NCBI RefSeq assembly: GCF_028765345.1
Contig: NZ_JARAJZ010000010.1
Location: forward strand, 1 to 64,000
DNA length: 64,000 nucleotides
Direction: 5' to 3'
From: Sporolactobacillus sp. CQH2019
Lineage (GTDB): Bacteria > Bacillota > Bacilli > Bacillales > Sporolactobacillaceae
Below, piece after piece: positions 17,789-28,527 of this stretch (its first letter is position 1; every line of letters begins with the position of its first letter). The notes below the pieces were generated by a model. It did not search any database, was not told where the DNA came from, and saw only the letters and a list, made by a program, of their open reading frames with translations. Both the position numbers and the translations under genes were made by a program.

Positions 17789-18067
17789 ATGGTTTCTTTA
17801 ATTCTGGCTATCCTGTTCTGGCTCGCCGGCATCGCTCTGATGTTTGCCGGTTATATTCTGACACGAAAAATAAAAACGGCAGGAAAAAAATTACTGATCC
17901 ATGCCGAGCACGAAAAGGGAAAGGACAACTCGGCAAGTATCGCGATGACCATAGAAGGAAAGATGTTGAAGTACACGCCGAGCTTTCTCGTACAGGTTAT
18001 TACCAATATCTCCGGATCGATACTGATTACCTTCGGATTTGTGGCTTTGGCGTTTTATATTCACTGA
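17789..18067 (+). CDS. Small membrane protein of unknown function
   Basis: 92 residues with two transmembrane helices (about 3-22 and 68-90) and a basic, polar linker between them. A ribosome binding site (AAAGGACGTGAG) precedes the ATG. It sits between the purine permease and the pur operon, where B. subtilis also carries small uncharacterised membrane genes. No domain is recognised and no function is offered. Confidence 0.65.
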   Translation: MVSLILAILFWLAGIALMFAGYILTRKIKTAGKKLLIHAEHEKGKDNSASIAMTIEGKMLKYTPSFLVQVITNISGSILITFGFVALAFYIH

Positions 18068-18144
18068 ATCCTAAGGTGTATCGTCCCGCTCATCCGGCAA
18101 AGAATAACGGACATTTGCCCTTTTTTCCGGAATTTAGGAGACAA

Positions 18145-18188
18145 AAGGCGAACAATACCGTCTCGCTGTTCTTACAATGTTCGATTAT
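18145..18188 (+). promoter_or_regulatory. PurR-box pair of the pur operon
   Basis: GGCGAACAAT (CGAA at 18149) and the inverted AATGTTCGATTAT (TTCG at 18180) have core starts 31 bp apart, just upstream of the -35. A third core, CCGAAC at 18203-18208, falls in the promoter spacer. In B. subtilis PurR binds such pairs and is released by PRPP. Confidence 0.7.
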
Positions 18189-18192
18189 TAGG

Positions 18193-18222
18193 TTGACACA
18201 ATCCGAACGATGCTGATATGAT
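18193..18222 (+). promoter_or_regulatory. Sigma-A promoter of the pur operon
   Basis: TTGACA at 18193-18198, 18-bp spacer, TATGAT at 18217-18222. It places the guanine riboswitch at the very start of the transcript. Confidence 0.75.
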
Positions 18223-18248
18223 GAGAGTGTCAAAAAAGAAGAATGTAA

Positions 18249-18322
18249 ACCCTCATATATTTTTGGGAATATGGCCCATCTGTTTCTACCCGGCGACCGG
18301 AAATTGCCGGACTATGAAGGGA
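18249..18322 (+). ncRNA. Guanine riboswitch (purine aptamer) of the pur operon
   Basis: All conserved purine-riboswitch parts are visible: P1 CCCTCAT with ATGAAGGG, the P2 stem TTGGG/CCCA around AATATGG, the J2-3 element GTTTCTACC, P3 CCGGC/GCCGG, and the J3-1 element GGACTATG. The C in GACTATG at the position that reads the ligand indicates guanine or hypoxanthine, not adenine. Guanine binding should favour the downstream terminator and turn off purine synthesis. Confidence 0.93.
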
Positions 18323-18343
18323 AATCATAACGTTCTGTCGCTT

Positions 18344-18395
18344 GAACCGCTGATCTGCGGTTAGGAGACCAGGCGGTTTGTTTTCTCTTTTTTTT
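18344..18395 (+). terminator. Riboswitch-controlled terminator/antiterminator region
   Basis: GAACCGC can pair with GCGGTT at 18357-18362 or with GGCGGTTTG at 18372-18380. The latter is followed by a T-rich run ending in eight T's, giving mutually exclusive structures as expected for an attenuator below the guanine aptamer. Confidence 0.7.
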
Positions 18396-18525
18396 GGAGA
18401 GGCGGCTGTTCTGGGCTTTTTTTATTCTATAGCACGTACAAATTTTTAGAAGAATCGTGCAGCAGCCGAATGTCCTGTGCGCGCCGCGTTCAGCGGCCTG
18501 TTTCGGCATGAGGCTGCCCCCGGCC

Positions 18526-18551
18526 GGCACAGCGAAGGCTTCGCCTGTGCC
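18526..18551 (+). other. Near-perfect hairpin in the pur operon leader
   Basis: GGCACAG-CGAAG pairs with CTTCG-CCTGTGCC, with one bulge and a minimal loop. It is not followed by a T-run, so it is not a normal terminator. It lies about 90 bp before purE and may stabilise or process the mRNA. Confidence 0.45.
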
Positions 18552-18639
18552 AAAGGGTTGGCGGAGTCAGGTTTTCTAATGCCATATGTTCAAAGGAAAT
18601 CTCTGCCCTTTTAACAAATTGTTTTGGGGAGGCAGCATT

Positions 18640-19125
18640 GTGAGTAAAGCAACAGTCGGTGTGATCATGGGAAGCAGCTCGGACTGGGAAACGATGAAAA
18701 ATGCGTGTGATGTTCTGGAGAACATGGAGATCCCGTATGAGAAAAAAGTGATTTCGGCTCACCGTACGCCGGATCTGATGTTTCACTATGCGGAGACGGC
18801 AAGGGAGCGCGGCCTGAAAGTGATTATCGCCGGCGCGGGCGGCGCGGCGCACCTGCCGGGAATGGTTGCGGCGAAGACCACCCTGCCCGTGATCGGCGTT
18901 CCGGTGCAGTCGAGAGCGCTGCACGGCATCGATTCGCTGCTGTCCATTGTACAGATGCCCGCAGGAATCCCCGTTGCTACAGTGGCGATCGGCGCAAGCG
19001 GAGCGACAAACGCCGGGCTTCTGGCCACCCGCTTTCTGTCGGCGTTCGACGAATCGCTGAAAGAACGGCTGGACGGTTACCGTCAATCGCTGGAACAGAA
19101 AGTAAAGGAAAGTGATCTAAGTTGA
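18640..19125 (+). CDS. purE: N5-carboxyaminoimidazole ribonucleotide mutase
   Basis: 161 residues from a GTG that follows GGGGAGG; the longer frame from 18586 has no site. Class I Pur[10 protein letters not shown] near 11, SAHRTPD near 42 and [11 protein letters not shown] near 70. It converts N5-CAIR to CAIR in purine synthesis. First structural gene of the pur operon, below the guanine riboswitch. It overlaps purK by TTGA. Confidence 0.96.
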   Translation: MSKATVGVIMGSSSDWETMKNACDVLENMEIPYEKKVISAHRTPDLMFHYAETARERGLKVIIAGAGGAAHLPGMVAAKTTLPVIGVPVQSRALHGIDSLLSIVQMPAGIPVATVAIGASGATNAGLLATRFLSAFDESLKERLDGYRQSLEQKVKESDLS

Positions 19126-20273
19126 AGCGGAAGATCATTTTGCCGGGACAGACCATCGGCATTCTCGGCGGCGGCCAGCTCGGGCGGATGATGGCGATTG
19201 CTGCCAAACAGATGGGCTACCGCATTGCTGTGCTCGATCCAACGGAGGACTGTCCGTGCGCTCAGGCAGCCGATACAGCGATTACGGCGCCATACGATGA
19301 TCCGGAAGCCGCAAGAAAAATGGCGGAATGTGCGGATGTTGTGACCTATGAGTTTGAAAACGTCGCTGTCGGGACAGCCGATTATCTGCAGGAGCACAGC
19401 TATCTCCCGCAGGGCTGGCATTTGCTTGAGATCACGAAAGACAGGCTTAATGAAAAGGCGGCGATCGAAGCGGCCGGTCTTCCGCTGGTTCCTTATTGTC
19501 CCGTCAGGAATGAAAGCGAATTGAGATCGGCGATTGCCGAAATCGGCTTTCCTTCCGTACTGAAGACTACAGAAGGCGGCTATGACGGAAAGGGGCAGTA
19601 TACGCTGCAGTCGGAGGACGATCTGAAGGAAGCGCTTCCACACATCGGCCGCGTGCCGTTCGAACTTGAGAAATGGCTGCCTTTTGAAAAAGAAATTTCC
19701 GTAATCGTCGTGCGCAGCACGGCGGGGGAAACATCGGTTTTTCCCGTTGCTGAAAATATACACCGCCATCATATTCTGCATCACACGATTGTGCCGGCGA
19801 GAATACCGGGTGCACTCCGCGAAGAAGCCGCCGGCTATGCGCTGCGTCTTGCGGAGACGCTCCATCTCGTCGGCACGCTTGCCGTTGAAATGTTTGTCGG
19901 CAAAGACGGCACGGTCTATGTCAATGAAACCGCGCCGCGTCCGCACAATTCCGGCCATTTTTCAATCAATGCCTGCGAGACGTCGCAGTTCGAGCAGCAT
20001 ATTCGGGCGATCTGCGGCCTGCCGCTCGGCCGTCCGGATCTTCTGAAACCGGTGATCATGGTTAATATACTCGGCGAGCATCTGCAGCCGGTACTGGACA
20101 ACCTTTCACTTTTATCGGATGCGCATTTGCATCTGTACGGCAAGAGTGAGGCGAGAGAAGGCCGGAAAATGGGGCATCTGACGATCCTGGGCGACTCCGT
20201 ACAGGAAGCCGTAGATAAAGCAGAGAGATTAGGGATATGGAAAATTGAACAGGAAGCGGGTTTAAATTCATGA
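19122..20273 (+). CDS. purK: N5-carboxyaminoimidazole ribonucleotide synthase
   Basis: 383 residues, TTG start overlapping the purE stop. ATP-grasp enzyme: the N-terminal [12 protein letters not shown] loop, [12 protein letters not shown] in the ATP-grasp core and [12 protein letters not shown] near 267 are typical. It makes N5-CAIR from AIR, bicarbonate and ATP, feeding PurE. The start codon and overlap imply low-level, coupled translation. The stop overlaps purB (ATGA). Confidence 0.96.
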   Translation: MKRKIILPGQTIGILGGGQLGRMMAIAAKQMGYRIAVLDPTEDCPCAQAADTAITAPYDDPEAARKMAECADVVTYEFENVAVGTADYLQEHSYLPQGWHLLEITKDRLNEKAAIEAAGLPLVPYCPVRNESELRSAIAEIGFPSVLKTTEGGYDGKGQYTLQSEDDLKEALPHIGRVPFELEKWLPFEKEISVIVVRSTAGETSVFPVAENIHRHHILHHTIVPARIPGALREEAAGYALRLAETLHLVGTLAVEMFVGKDGTVYVNETAPRPHNSGHFSINACETSQFEQHIRAICGLPLGRPDLLKPVIMVNILGEHLQPVLDNLSLLSDAHLHLYGKSEAREGRKMGHLTILGDSVQEAVDKAERLGIWKIEQEAGLNS

Positions 20274-21568
20274 TTGATCGTTACACGCGTCCGGAGATGG
20301 GCGCTATCTGGACGGAAGAGAACAAATACAGGGCCTGGCTTGAAGTCGAGCTTCTTGCTTGCGAAGGCTGGTCTGAACTGGGGGAAATTCCGAAGGAGGA
20401 CGTTAAGAAACTGAGGAGAAACGCAACCTTTACGGTGGAACGCATCCATGAAATTGAACAGATGACGCGCCACGATGTGGTTGCCTTTACTCGCACGGTT
20501 TCGGAGTCGCTCGGCGATGAAAAGAAGTGGGTGCACTATGGGCTGACGTCAACGGATGTCGTCGACACGGCACAGTCCTATCTGCTTCGGCAGTGCAATG
20601 CTCTTTTACTGAGGGATATTGAACATTTTATCGCTGTCATCCGCGAAAAAGCGAAAAAGTACAAAAACACCGTGATGATGGGCCGGACCCACGGCGTCCA
20701 TGCCGAACCGACGACATTCGGCCTGGTTATGGCCCTCTGGTACGAAGAGATGAAACGCAATCTTGCTCGGTTCAGGGAAGCCGCCGACGACATCCGCGTC
20801 GGCAAGCTTTCGGGAGCGGTCGGCACCTATGCGAATATTGATCCGTCTGTCGAAAAATACGTCTGCGAGCATCTCGGATTAAAGGCTTCGCCGATTTCGA
20901 CCCAGGTGCTGCAGCGGGACCGGCATGCACATTATATGGCGACGCTGGCTCTGATCGCGACATCGATTGAAAAGTTTGCCGTCGAGATCCGCGGCCTCCA
21001 GCGTTCGGAAATCCGCGAGGTCGAGGAAGGTTTTGCAAAAGGCCAGAAAGGTTCGTCATCGATGCCCCATAAGCGCAATCCGATCGGTTCCGAGAACATG
21101 TGCGGCATGGCGCGTGTCATCCGCGGCTATATGATGACAGCCTATGAAAATATACCGCTCTGGCATGAACGCGATATCTCGCATTCGTCGGCGGAACGGA
21201 TCATTCTTCCCGATGCGACAATCGCTCTCGATTATATGCTGCACCGCTTCTCCGGCATTCTTGAGAATCTGACCGTCTTCCCGGAAAATATGCGCCGCAA
21301 CATGAAACGGACATTCGGCCTCCCGTTTTCTCAGCATGTGCTGCTGGCACTGATTGAAAAGGGCATGAGCCGGGAGCAGGCGTATGATATTGTTCAGCCG
21401 AACGCCATGAAGTCATGGGAAACCGAAACACCTTTCAAAAAGCTGATCGAGCAGGATGGGCGCATTACGGATAAGCTGTCCCAGGATGAAATTGACGCCT
21501 GCTTCGATGAAACATATCATCTGAAAAACGTTAATCTCATTTTTGAACGTCTCGGTTTGAATGACTGA
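20270..21568 (+). CDS. purB: Adenylosuccinate lyase
   Basis: 432 residues, the usual length for the Bacillus enzyme. TSTDVVDTA near 92, [14 protein letters not shown] near 139 and the fumarase-superfamily signature [11 protein letters not shown] near 262 are present. It acts twice in purine synthesis, cleaving SAICAR and adenylosuccinate with release of fumarate. It overlaps purK by 4 bp, and a 70-bp gap separates it from purC. Confidence 0.97.
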   Translation: MIDRYTRPEMGAIWTEENKYRAWLEVELLACEGWSELGEIPKEDVKKLRRNATFTVERIHEIEQMTRHDVVAFTRTVSESLGDEKKWVHYGLTSTDVVDTAQSYLLRQCNALLLRDIEHFIAVIREKAKKYKNTVMMGRTHGVHAEPTTFGLVMALWYEEMKRNLARFREAADDIRVGKLSGAVGTYANIDPSVEKYVCEHLGLKASPISTQVLQRDRHAHYMATLALIATSIEKFAVEIRGLQRSEIREVEEGFAKGQKGSSSMPHKRNPIGSENMCGMARVIRGYMMTAYENIPLWHERDISHSSAERIILPDATIALDYMLHRFSGILENLTVFPENMRRNMKRTFGLPFSQHVLLALIEKGMSREQAYDIVQPNAMKSWETETPFKKLIEQDGRITDKLSQDEIDACFDETYHLKNVNLIFERLGLND

Positions 21569-21638
21569 AACGGGCGTTTATTGACATAAAAGACAGGTTC
21601 GGCGAGCCGCTAAAAATCTGATCAGACAAAGGGGAAAA

Positions 21639-22352
21639 ATGATGAGCCAGTTACTGTATGAAGGCAAGGCAAAGAAAATGTTCACGACAGACGATCCGAA
21701 TGTTCTGCGCGTTGAGTACAAAAATGATGCGACTGCGTTCAACGGCAAGAAGAAAGCCGTTTTTCCCGGCAAGGGGCGGCTAAACAACGCGATCTGCACG
21801 CGAATTTTTCATGTGCTGCAGGCACACAATCTCCCGACCCATTTTATTGAAAAAATTTCCGAGACCGAGCAGCTCGTCAAAGCGGTCGATATTATTCCGA
21901 TCGAAGTGGTTATCCGCAATATCGTTGCCGGCAGCCTGGCAAAACGTCTCGGCCTTGATGAAGGAACGGATCTCGGACGGACGATTATTGAATTTTACTA
22001 CAAGAGCGATGAGCTGGGCGATCCGATGATCAACGACGACCACGCGCTGGCCGTGAAAATTGCAACGGAGGCGGAATTGACGGAAATTCGCCGCCAGGCG
22101 CTCAACGTCAACAAAGTGCTGCAGGCTCTCTTTGCCGAAGCGGGTATTCTGCTGGTCGATTTTAAGCTGGAATTCGGCAAACTGAAGACAGACGGCGGGA
22201 TTGTTCTTGCCGATGAGATTTCGCCGGATACGTGCCGCCTCTGGGACAAGGAAACTCATGAAAAACTCGACAAGGACGTTTTCCGCCGCAACATTGCCGA
22301 TCTGCCCGAAACCTATGAAAAACTGCTGAGCCGCCTGGAGGCCGTGCAATGA
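21639..22352 (+). CDS. purC: SAICAR synthetase (phosphoribosylaminoimidazole-succinocarboxamide synthase)
   Basis: 237 residues, ATG after AAAGGGG; a second ATG immediately follows the first. N-terminal LYEGKAKKMF, central VIRNIVAGSLAKR and the DEISPDTCRLWD block near 193 are diagnostic. It joins CAIR and aspartate using ATP. Its end overlaps purS by ATGA. Confidence 0.97.
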   Translation: MMSQLLYEGKAKKMFTTDDPNVLRVEYKNDATAFNGKKKAVFPGKGRLNNAICTRIFHVLQAHNLPTHFIEKISETEQLVKAVDIIPIEVVIRNIVAGSLAKRLGLDEGTDLGRTIIEFYYKSDELGDPMINDDHALAVKIATEAELTEIRRQALNVNKVLQALFAEAGILLVDFKLEFGKLKTDGGIVLADEISPDTCRLWDKETHEKLDKDVFRRNIADLPETYEKLLSRLEAVQ

Positions 22353-22600
22353 AAAAGGTGAAGGTGTTTATTACCCTGAAAGAGAGCGTGCTGGATCCTC
22401 AGGGCCAGGCCGTGATGCAGTCGCTCCATAATATGGACTATCGCAATGTGAAGGACGTCCGGATCGGCAAATATATCGAACTTGAAATAGAAGACGCGGC
22501 GGATCCGGCGGAACAGGTCGATGCGATCTGCAGCAGGCTGCTGGCCAACACAGTGATTGAAAATTATCGTTATGAAATTGAGGAGGAGGAACACCTGTGA
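22349..22600 (+). CDS. purS: FGAM synthase subunit PurS
   Basis: 83 residues with the PurS fold: [15 protein letters not shown] at the start, then [11 protein letters not shown]. It is the small structural subunit that bridges PurL and PurQ in the Gram-positive three-part FGAM synthase. Four-base overlaps with both purC and purQ keep the subunits coupled. Confidence 0.96.
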   Translation: MKKVKVFITLKESVLDPQGQAVMQSLHNMDYRNVKDVRIGKYIELEIEDAADPAEQVDAICSRLLANTVIENYRYEIEEEEHL

Positions 22601-23289
22601 AAACCGCGGTCATTGTTTTCCCCGGATCGAACTGTGATCAGGACATGTACTACGCGATCAAGGACGGCCTCGGCGAGGAGGCGGAATACGTCTGGCACGC
22701 GGAAACCTCGCTTGACGGCTTCGATGCGGTGATGATTCCAGGGGGCTTTTCGTACGGAGATTACCTCCGTTCCGGCGCGATTGCCCGCTTTGCCGGTATC
22801 ATGCCTGCTGTCGTCAGGGCAGCCGGGGAGGGCAAGCCGGTGCTCGGCGTGTGCAACGGTTTCCAGATTCTGCTTGAGGCCGGCCTGCTGCCGGGCGCGA
22901 TGCTGAAAAACAAGCATCTTAAGTTCATCTGCGAGACAGTGAATCTTAGGGTGGAAAATAACCGTACGCTTTTTACTTCATTATATAAGGAAGGCGAAAT
23001 CATCCGCATTCCGATCGCGCACGGTGAAGGCAACTATTATTGTGATGACGAAACGCTTCGGGAACTGAGGGATCAACAGCGGATCGTTTTCACCTATGCG
23101 GGCGAAAATCCGAACGGTTCGCGGGCGGCTATTGCCGGTATCGTCAACCGGAACGGCAACGTGCTCGGCATGATGCCCCATCCCGAGCGGGCGGCGGACG
23201 TTCTGCTCGGCAGCGACGACGGGCTTCGGCTTTTTCAGTCAATCTTGAACTACTGGAGGGAATCCGCACATGCCGCTTACACATCTTGA
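22597..23289 (+). CDS. purQ: FGAM synthase, glutaminase subunit PurQ
   Basis: 230 residues, GTG start overlapping purS, with GAGGAGGAAC upstream. Class I glutamine amidotransferase: the catalytic Cys in GVCNGFQ near 86, and the His and Glu of HPERA near 196. It supplies ammonia to PurL. It overlaps purL by 20 bp. Confidence 0.97.
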   Translation: MKTAVIVFPGSNCDQDMYYAIKDGLGEEAEYVWHAETSLDGFDAVMIPGGFSYGDYLRSGAIARFAGIMPAVVRAAGEGKPVLGVCNGFQILLEAGLLPGAMLKNKHLKFICETVNLRVENNRTLFTSLYKEGEIIRIPIAHGEGNYYCDDETLRELRDQQRIVFTYAGENPNGSRAAIAGIVNRNGNVLGMMPHPERAADVLLGSDDGLRLFQSILNYWRESAHAAYTS

Positions 23290-25492
23290 ACCGTCACCGG
23301 AACAGATTGAACGGGAGAAAATCTACAGAACAATGGGATTGACAGAGGACGAATACCGGGAAGTTGCGCGACTTCTCGGCCGAAAACCGAACTATACGGA
23401 AACCGGCCTTTTCTCCGTCATGTGGTCCGAGCATTGCAGCTATAAAACATCAAAACCGCTGCTCAAACTTTTTCCGACGAGCGGAAGCCGCGTACTTCAG
23501 GGGCCGGGTGAAGGCGCGGGAATCATTGATATCGGCGACAGCCAGGCTGTCGTGTTCAAGATTGAAAGCCATAACCATCCGTCGGCGATTGAGCCTTATC
23601 AGGGTGCGGCTACCGGAGTCGGCGGAATCATCCGCGATGTGTTCTCCATGGGCGCTCGTCCGGTTGCCCTGCTCGATTCGCTCCGCTTCGGCGATCTGAG
23701 CGATCCGCACGTCCGCTATCTGTTTGAAGAGGTCGTCAGCGGGATCGCCGGCTACGGCAACTGCATCGGCATTCCGACGGTCGGCGGTGAACTGCAGTTT
23801 GACAATTGTTACAATGGCAACCCGCTCGTCAATGCGATGTGCGTCGGGATCATGAATCATGAGGATATCCAGGTCGGCCAGGCGCGCGGAATCGGCAATA
23901 CGGTGATGTACGTCGGCGCGAGCACGGGCCGCGACGGAATCAACGGCGCGACATTCGCTTCCGAAGAGATTACGGAAAAATCGGATGAGAAACGCTCGGC
24001 GGTTCAGGTCGGCGATCCGTTCATGGAAAAACTGCTGGTTGAAGCGTGCCTCGAACTGACCAGGCATGAAGCGCTCGTCGGCATTCAGGACATGGGCGCG
24101 GCGGGGCTCGTTTCCTCCGCCAGCGAAATGGCTGCGAAAGCGGGAGTCGGCATCCATATGAATCTCGATCTGATCCCGCAGCGCGAAACGGACATGACCC
24201 CCTATGAAATGATGCTGTCCGAGTCTCAGGAACGGATGCTGATCGTTATCAAAAGAGGCAGCGAGACAGAAATCCAAAAGATTTTCGAACGCTGGGGCCT
24301 TCATGCGGTTGCCGTCGGGGAAGTCATTGAAAAAGAAGTGCTTCGTCTCGAACATAAGGGCAGAATCGTTGCCGAGGTGCCGTCGGACGCACTTGCCTCC
24401 GCTCCGGTGCGCCACATGCCGTCTGCGGTGCCGGCTGAATATACAGCCAATCAATCGGTACCGAACTGGGTACCCGAGATCCAGGACTTTGCCGTAACGA
24501 TTAAAAAGCTGCTTGCACAGCCGACGCTGGCTTCGAAGGAATGGGTCACCCGCCAGTACGACTATATGGTGCAGACGAATACGGTCGTTGCCCCCGGTTC
24601 CGATGCCGCTGTTATCCGCATCAGAGGTACGAAAAAAGGGCTTGCGATGACGACGGACTGCAACGCAAAGTATCTGGCGCTGGATCCAAGGGAAGGCGGG
24701 AAGATCGCCGTTGCCGAAGCGGCGCGCAATATTGTCTGTTCGGGCGCTCTTCCGCTCGGCATCACCGACTGCCTGAACTTCGGCAGTCCCGAAAAGCCGG
24801 AAGTGTTCTGGGAAATGGAGGAGTCGGTCAAGGGCATGGCGGAAGCGTGCGCAGCGCTGGAGACTCCGGTCATCAGCGGCAATGTTTCTCTCTATAACGA
24901 GACGGACCGTGAAGCGATTGATCCGACACCGGTGGTCGGTATGGTCGGCCTTGTTGAGGATCTGGCCCGCGTCATGACTGCTTCTTTTAAACACGAAGGC
25001 GATGCAGTTTATGTCATCGGTACGGCGGCGCCTGAATTCGGCGCCGGCGCGCTGCAGATGCTGATCGAGGGCAAAGCAAGCGGCAGGGCGCCGATGCTTG
25101 ATCTGTCCCTTGAAAAGAAGCGGCAGTCCCAGCTCCTGAAAGCGATCAAAGCGGGCTATCTATCTTCCGCCCATGATATTTCCGAAGGCGGCCTGGCAGC
25201 GGCGGTTGCCGAATCCGCTTTCGGGACACCGTTCGGCGTGGACCTGCATTTTGACACTGACCCGGCTGCGGAGCTTTTCTCTGAAACGCAGTCCCGCTTT
25301 GTTGTGTCTGTCCCTGAGACGTCCATGAAGGCCTTTGAAGCCGCAGTGGATGACGCCGCGTTTGCCGGGAAGGTTACCCGCGATGAACAGATCCATATTA
25401 GCTTTGCATCTGAAAAGGTCTCTTTGAACCGGCCCGAACTTGAAAAAGAATGGAGAGGAGTCCTGTCATGCATGATGTCGGCAGAGAATTAA
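23270..25492 (+). CDS. purL: FGAM synthase, catalytic subunit PurL
   Basis: 740 residues, the small PurL type that needs PurS and PurQ. AIRS-like ATPase halves: [11 protein letters not shown] near 47 and [21 protein letters not shown] near 95 in the first, and the [11 protein letters not shown] and [14 protein letters not shown] blocks in the second. It converts FGAR to FGAM with ATP and ammonia. GGAGGG precedes the ATG, which lies within purQ. Its end overlaps purF. Confidence 0.97.
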   Translation: MPLTHLEPSPEQIEREKIYRTMGLTEDEYREVARLLGRKPNYTETGLFSVMWSEHCSYKTSKPLLKLFPTSGSRVLQGPGEGAGIIDIGDSQAVVFKIESHNHPSAIEPYQGAATGVGGIIRDVFSMGARPVALLDSLRFGDLSDPHVRYLFEEVVSGIAGYGNCIGIPTVGGELQFDNCYNGNPLVNAMCVGIMNHEDIQVGQARGIGNTVMYVGASTGRDGINGATFASEEITEKSDEKRSAVQVGDPFMEKLLVEACLELTRHEALVGIQDMGAAGLVSSASEMAAKAGVGIHMNLDLIPQRETDMTPYEMMLSESQERMLIVIKRGSETEIQKIFERWGLHAVAVGEVIEKEVLRLEHKGRIVAEVPSDALASAPVRHMPSAVPAEYTANQSVPNWVPEIQDFAVTIKKLLAQPTLASKEWVTRQYDYMVQTNTVVAPGSDAAVIRIRGTKKGLAMTTDCNAKYLALDPREGGKIAVAEAARNIVCSGALPLGITDCLNFGSPEKPEVFWEMEESVKGMAEACAALETPVISGNVSLYNETDREAIDPTPVVGMVGLVEDLARVMTASFKHEGDAVYVIGTAAPEFGAGALQMLIEGKASGRAPMLDLSLEKKRQSQLLKAIKAGYLSSAHDISEGGLAAAVAESAFGTPFGVDLHFDTDPAAELFSETQSRFVVSVPETSMKAFEAAVDDAAFAGKVTRDEQIHISFASEKVSLNRPELEKEWRGVLSCMMSAEN

Positions 25493-26892
25493 ACGAAGAA
25501 TGTGCAGTATTCGGAATCTGGGGACATGTCAATGCGGCGAGACTGACTTATTACGGACTTCACAGCATGCAGCACCGCGGCCAGGAGGGGGCGGGTATCG
25601 CCGTATCAGACGGAAAGCGCATCTACGATCATAAAGGGCTCGGACTTGTGAACGATGTTTTTGATCATGAAAAACTTGAACAATTAAACAAAGGGCATGC
25701 GGCAATCGGCCACGTCCGCTACTCGACTCAGGGCGGAAACAGCTATGCCAACGTCCAGCCGCTTGTGTTCCGCTCCCAGAAGGATACGCTGTCGATTGCC
25801 CATAACGGCAACCTTGTTAATGCCCATAAGCTGAAAGGCGAGCTGGAGGAGCGCGGGAGCATTTTTCAGACGACGTCCGATACGGAAGTGATCGCTCATT
25901 TGATCAAAAGGGACTTTTCCGATAATTTCATTGAAAGTGTCAAGCATGCGCTTTCCGTTATAAAGGGAGCCTATGCGCTGACCATGCTAACCGAACATCA
26001 GCTGATCGCGGCGCTTGATCCGAATGGCCTGCGGCCGCTCTCTCTCGGACGGCTTGGCGAGGCCTGGGTCGTTGCCTCAGAAACCTGTGCATTCGATCTG
26101 ATCGGAGCGACCTTTGTACGCGACATTCATCCCGGAGAAATTTTGATAATCGACGGTGACGGCCTGCATTCGGAATTCTATACGAATCACTCGACTCCGG
26201 CGATCTGCAGCATGGAATATATCTATTTTTCAAGGCCGGACAGCAACATTCAGGGAATCAACGTCCATGCCGCCCGTAAAAATCTCGGCCGGCTGCTGGC
26301 GCAGGAAGCTCCGGTTGAGGCCGATGTGGTCACCGGGGTCCCCGATTCAAGCATTTCGGCGGCAATCGGTTATGCGGAAGCAACGGGAATTCCTTATGAA
26401 CTCGGCATGATCAAGAACCGCTATGTCGGCCGGACGTTTATTCAGCCTTCACAGGAACTACGCGAACAAGGCGTTAAAATGAAACTTTCTCCCGTACGTG
26501 CGATTATTGAAGGCAAGCGTGTCGTGATGGTCGATGATTCGATTGTCCGCGGCACGACCAGCAGGCGGATCGTCGGTATGCTGCGGGACGCCGGCGCGAC
26601 GGAAGTTCACGTGCGGATCAGCTCACCGCCGATTACCCATCCCTGTTTTTACGGGATCGATACATCGACCTCATCCGAACTGATCGCCGCCACACACTCA
26701 GTGGAAGAAATCCGGGAAGAAATCGGTGCCGATTCGCTCATTTTTCTGAGCGTCGACGGCCTGATGAAGGCGATCGGCCGCGATCCTGCACTGAAAAACT
26801 GCGGCCAGTGCCTGGCCTGCTTTACCGGAAAATATCCGACTGAAATTTATCCGGGCACCGTTCTGCCGCATGAAAAAGAAATGCTTGTCTGA
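25468..26892 (+). CDS. purF: Glutamine phosphoribosylpyrophosphate amidotransferase
   Basis: About 474 residues from the ATG at 25468, which follows GAGAGGAG. That start leaves an 11-residue propeptide (ending LNEE) before Cys12, exactly as in B. subtilis PurF, where the propeptide is removed to expose the nucleophile. Also seen: the PRPP loop [16 protein letters not shown] near 350 and the late CGQCLAC, which fits the [4Fe-4S] ligands of the Bacillus-type enzyme. It is the committed step of purine synthesis, and allosterically inhibited in the family. Confidence 0.96.
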   Translation: MHDVGRELNEECAVFGIWGHVNAARLTYYGLHSMQHRGQEGAGIAVSDGKRIYDHKGLGLVNDVFDHEKLEQLNKGHAAIGHVRYSTQGGNSYANVQPLVFRSQKDTLSIAHNGNLVNAHKLKGELEERGSIFQTTSDTEVIAHLIKRDFSDNFIESVKHALSVIKGAYALTMLTEHQLIAALDPNGLRPLSLGRLGEAWVVASETCAFDLIGATFVRDIHPGEILIIDGDGLHSEFYTNHSTPAICSMEYIYFSRPDSNIQGINVHAARKNLGRLLAQEAPVEADVVTGVPDSSISAAIGYAEATGIPYELGMIKNRYVGRTFIQPSQELREQGVKMKLSPVRAIIEGKRVVMVDDSIVRGTTSRRIVGMLRDAGATEVHVRISSPPITHPCFYGIDTSTSSELIAATHSVEEIREEIGADSLIFLSVDGLMKAIGRDPALKNCGQCLACFTGKYPTEIYPGTVLPHEKEMLV

Positions 26893-26910
26893 AGGAAGGA
26901 AGATAAAAAA

Positions 26911-27951
26911 ATGGCCGATGCGTATAAAAATGCCGGTGTGAACATTGAGGCCGGCTATGAAACGGTGGACCGGATCAGGAAACATGTGCAGCGGACGTTT
27001 CGTCCCGAAGTGGTCGGCGCTCTGGGCGGTTTCGGCGGCGCGATCGATCTGTCGAAGATGAATCTTAAGGAACCGGTGCTTGTATCCGGAACAGACGGTG
27101 TCGGAACAAAACTGATGGTTGCTTCCGCCACCGGCCGTCATGATACGGTGGGTACGGATGCGGTGGCGATGTGTGTCAATGATATCATCACACAGGGTGC
27201 CGAACCGCTCTACTTCCTCGATTATCTGGCCTGCGGATCGCTGGAGCCCGCAAAAGCCGAAGCGATCGTTAAAGGGATCGCCGATGGCTGCGAAGCGGCC
27301 GGCTGTGCCCTGATCGGCGGCGAAACGGCGGAGATGCCGGGCATGTATCGGGGAGACGATTACGACATTGCCGGTTTTGCTGTCGGCGTGGTTGAAAAAG
27401 CGAAACGGATCACCGGGGAAAACATCAGACCCGGAGACCGGCTGATCGGCCTCGCATCAAACGGTCTTCACAGCAACGGCTTTTCTCTTGTCCGGAGAGT
27501 CATCGCCGATGCGTCCCTGAAATTCAGCGATGCGTATAGACCCGATCCGCGCCGGACGATCGCCGATGAACTGCTCAGGCCGACACGGATTTATGTCAAG
27601 CCGATTCTCAGCCTGCTGCAGGAAATCACGATCGGCGGGCTGGCCAATATTACGGGCGGCGGCTTTTATGAAAACGTGCCGAGGATGTTTCCGGAAGGCC
27701 TCGGCGCCGAAATCGACACGGCCATCTGGCCGGTCCCGGCTGTTTTCCGCTGGCTGAAAGAGCTGGGCGGACTGACGGCACAGGACATGTACCGCACATT
27801 TAATATGGGCATCGGCATGGTGATGGCGGTGGCTCCGGCAGACGAAGGCTTCGCGGTCGACCGGCTGAGAGAGCTGGGCGAAACGCCTTATGTGATCGGA
27901 CAGGTGACCGAAAGACAGGGATTGGCGCTGGTGAATCTGGATGAAGCATAA
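26911..27951 (+). CDS. purM: Phosphoribosylaminoimidazole synthetase (AIR synthase)
   Basis: 346 residues. GTDGVGTKL near 63 (nucleotide loop), [20 protein letters not shown] near 90, GGETAEMPG near 135 and GLHSNGFSL near 186 are family hallmarks. It closes the imidazole ring (FGAM to AIR). GAAGGAAG precedes the ATG, and the end overlaps purN by 11 bp. Confidence 0.97.
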   Translation: MADAYKNAGVNIEAGYETVDRIRKHVQRTFRPEVVGALGGFGGAIDLSKMNLKEPVLVSGTDGVGTKLMVASATGRHDTVGTDAVAMCVNDIITQGAEPLYFLDYLACGSLEPAKAEAIVKGIADGCEAAGCALIGGETAEMPGMYRGDDYDIAGFAVGVVEKAKRITGENIRPGDRLIGLASNGLHSNGFSLVRRVIADASLKFSDAYRPDPRRTIADELLRPTRIYVKPILSLLQEITIGGLANITGGGFYENVPRMFPEGLGAEIDTAIWPVPAVFRWLKELGGLTAQDMYRTFNMGIGMVMAVAPADEGFAVDRLRELGETPYVIGQVTERQGLALVNLDEA

Positions 27952-28510
27952 AATAGCGATTTTTGCCTCGGGTCACGGAACCAATTTTCAGGCAATCGCC
28001 GAGGCTGTCCGGCGCGGCGAAATAGCGGCCGTTATCGAGCTGATGATCTGCGATCAGCCGGGTGCCCATGTTATTGACCTGGCGAGAGAAGCCGATGTCA
28101 GAACACGAGTGATTGTACGCAAAGATTATCCGAGCAAGCGCGCCTTTGAGGAAGAAATTAAAGAAGCCTGCCGGGCGTGCGGCATTGAGTACATTTTTCT
28201 CGCGGGGTATATGCGCATCCTCGGCAAGACATTGCTTGGAGCCTATCCGCACCGGATCGTGAATCTGCATCCCGCGCTGCTCCCGTCCTTCACCGGGCTC
28301 GACGCGATCGGCCAGGCTCTGCGAAAGGGAGTCAAGATTACGGGTGTGACGGTGCATTATGTTGACGAAGGGATGGACACCGGACCGATCATTGCCCAGG
28401 CTGCCGTTCCGGTTGAAGACGGAGACACGATCGACTCTTTAACAGAACGCGTGCATGCGGCAGAACATGTCCTTTATCCGAAAACAATTGCGAAAATACT
28501 TGGAAACTGA
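27941..28510 (+). CDS. purN: GAR transformylase, folate-dependent
   Basis: 189 residues. [14 protein letters not shown] near 8 (phosphate loop), the LAGYMRILG stretch near 88, [10 protein letters not shown] with the catalytic His near 108, and [12 protein letters not shown] near 137. It transfers a formyl group from 10-formyl-THF to GAR. Coupled to purM by overlap. Confidence 0.97.
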   Translation: MKHKIAIFASGHGTNFQAIAEAVRRGEIAAVIELMICDQPGAHVIDLAREADVRTRVIVRKDYPSKRAFEEEIKEACRACGIEYIFLAGYMRILGKTLLGAYPHRIVNLHPALLPSFTGLDAIGQALRKGVKITGVTVHYVDEGMDTGPIIAQAAVPVEDGDTIDSLTERVHAAEHVLYPKTIAKILGN

Positions 28511-28527
28511 GGAAGGGAAGAGTCAAA

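Noticed and set aside
23450-24994. Long antisense ORF of 514 codons opposite purL
   Set aside because: A shadow of the purL codon bias. The plus strand clearly encodes PurL.
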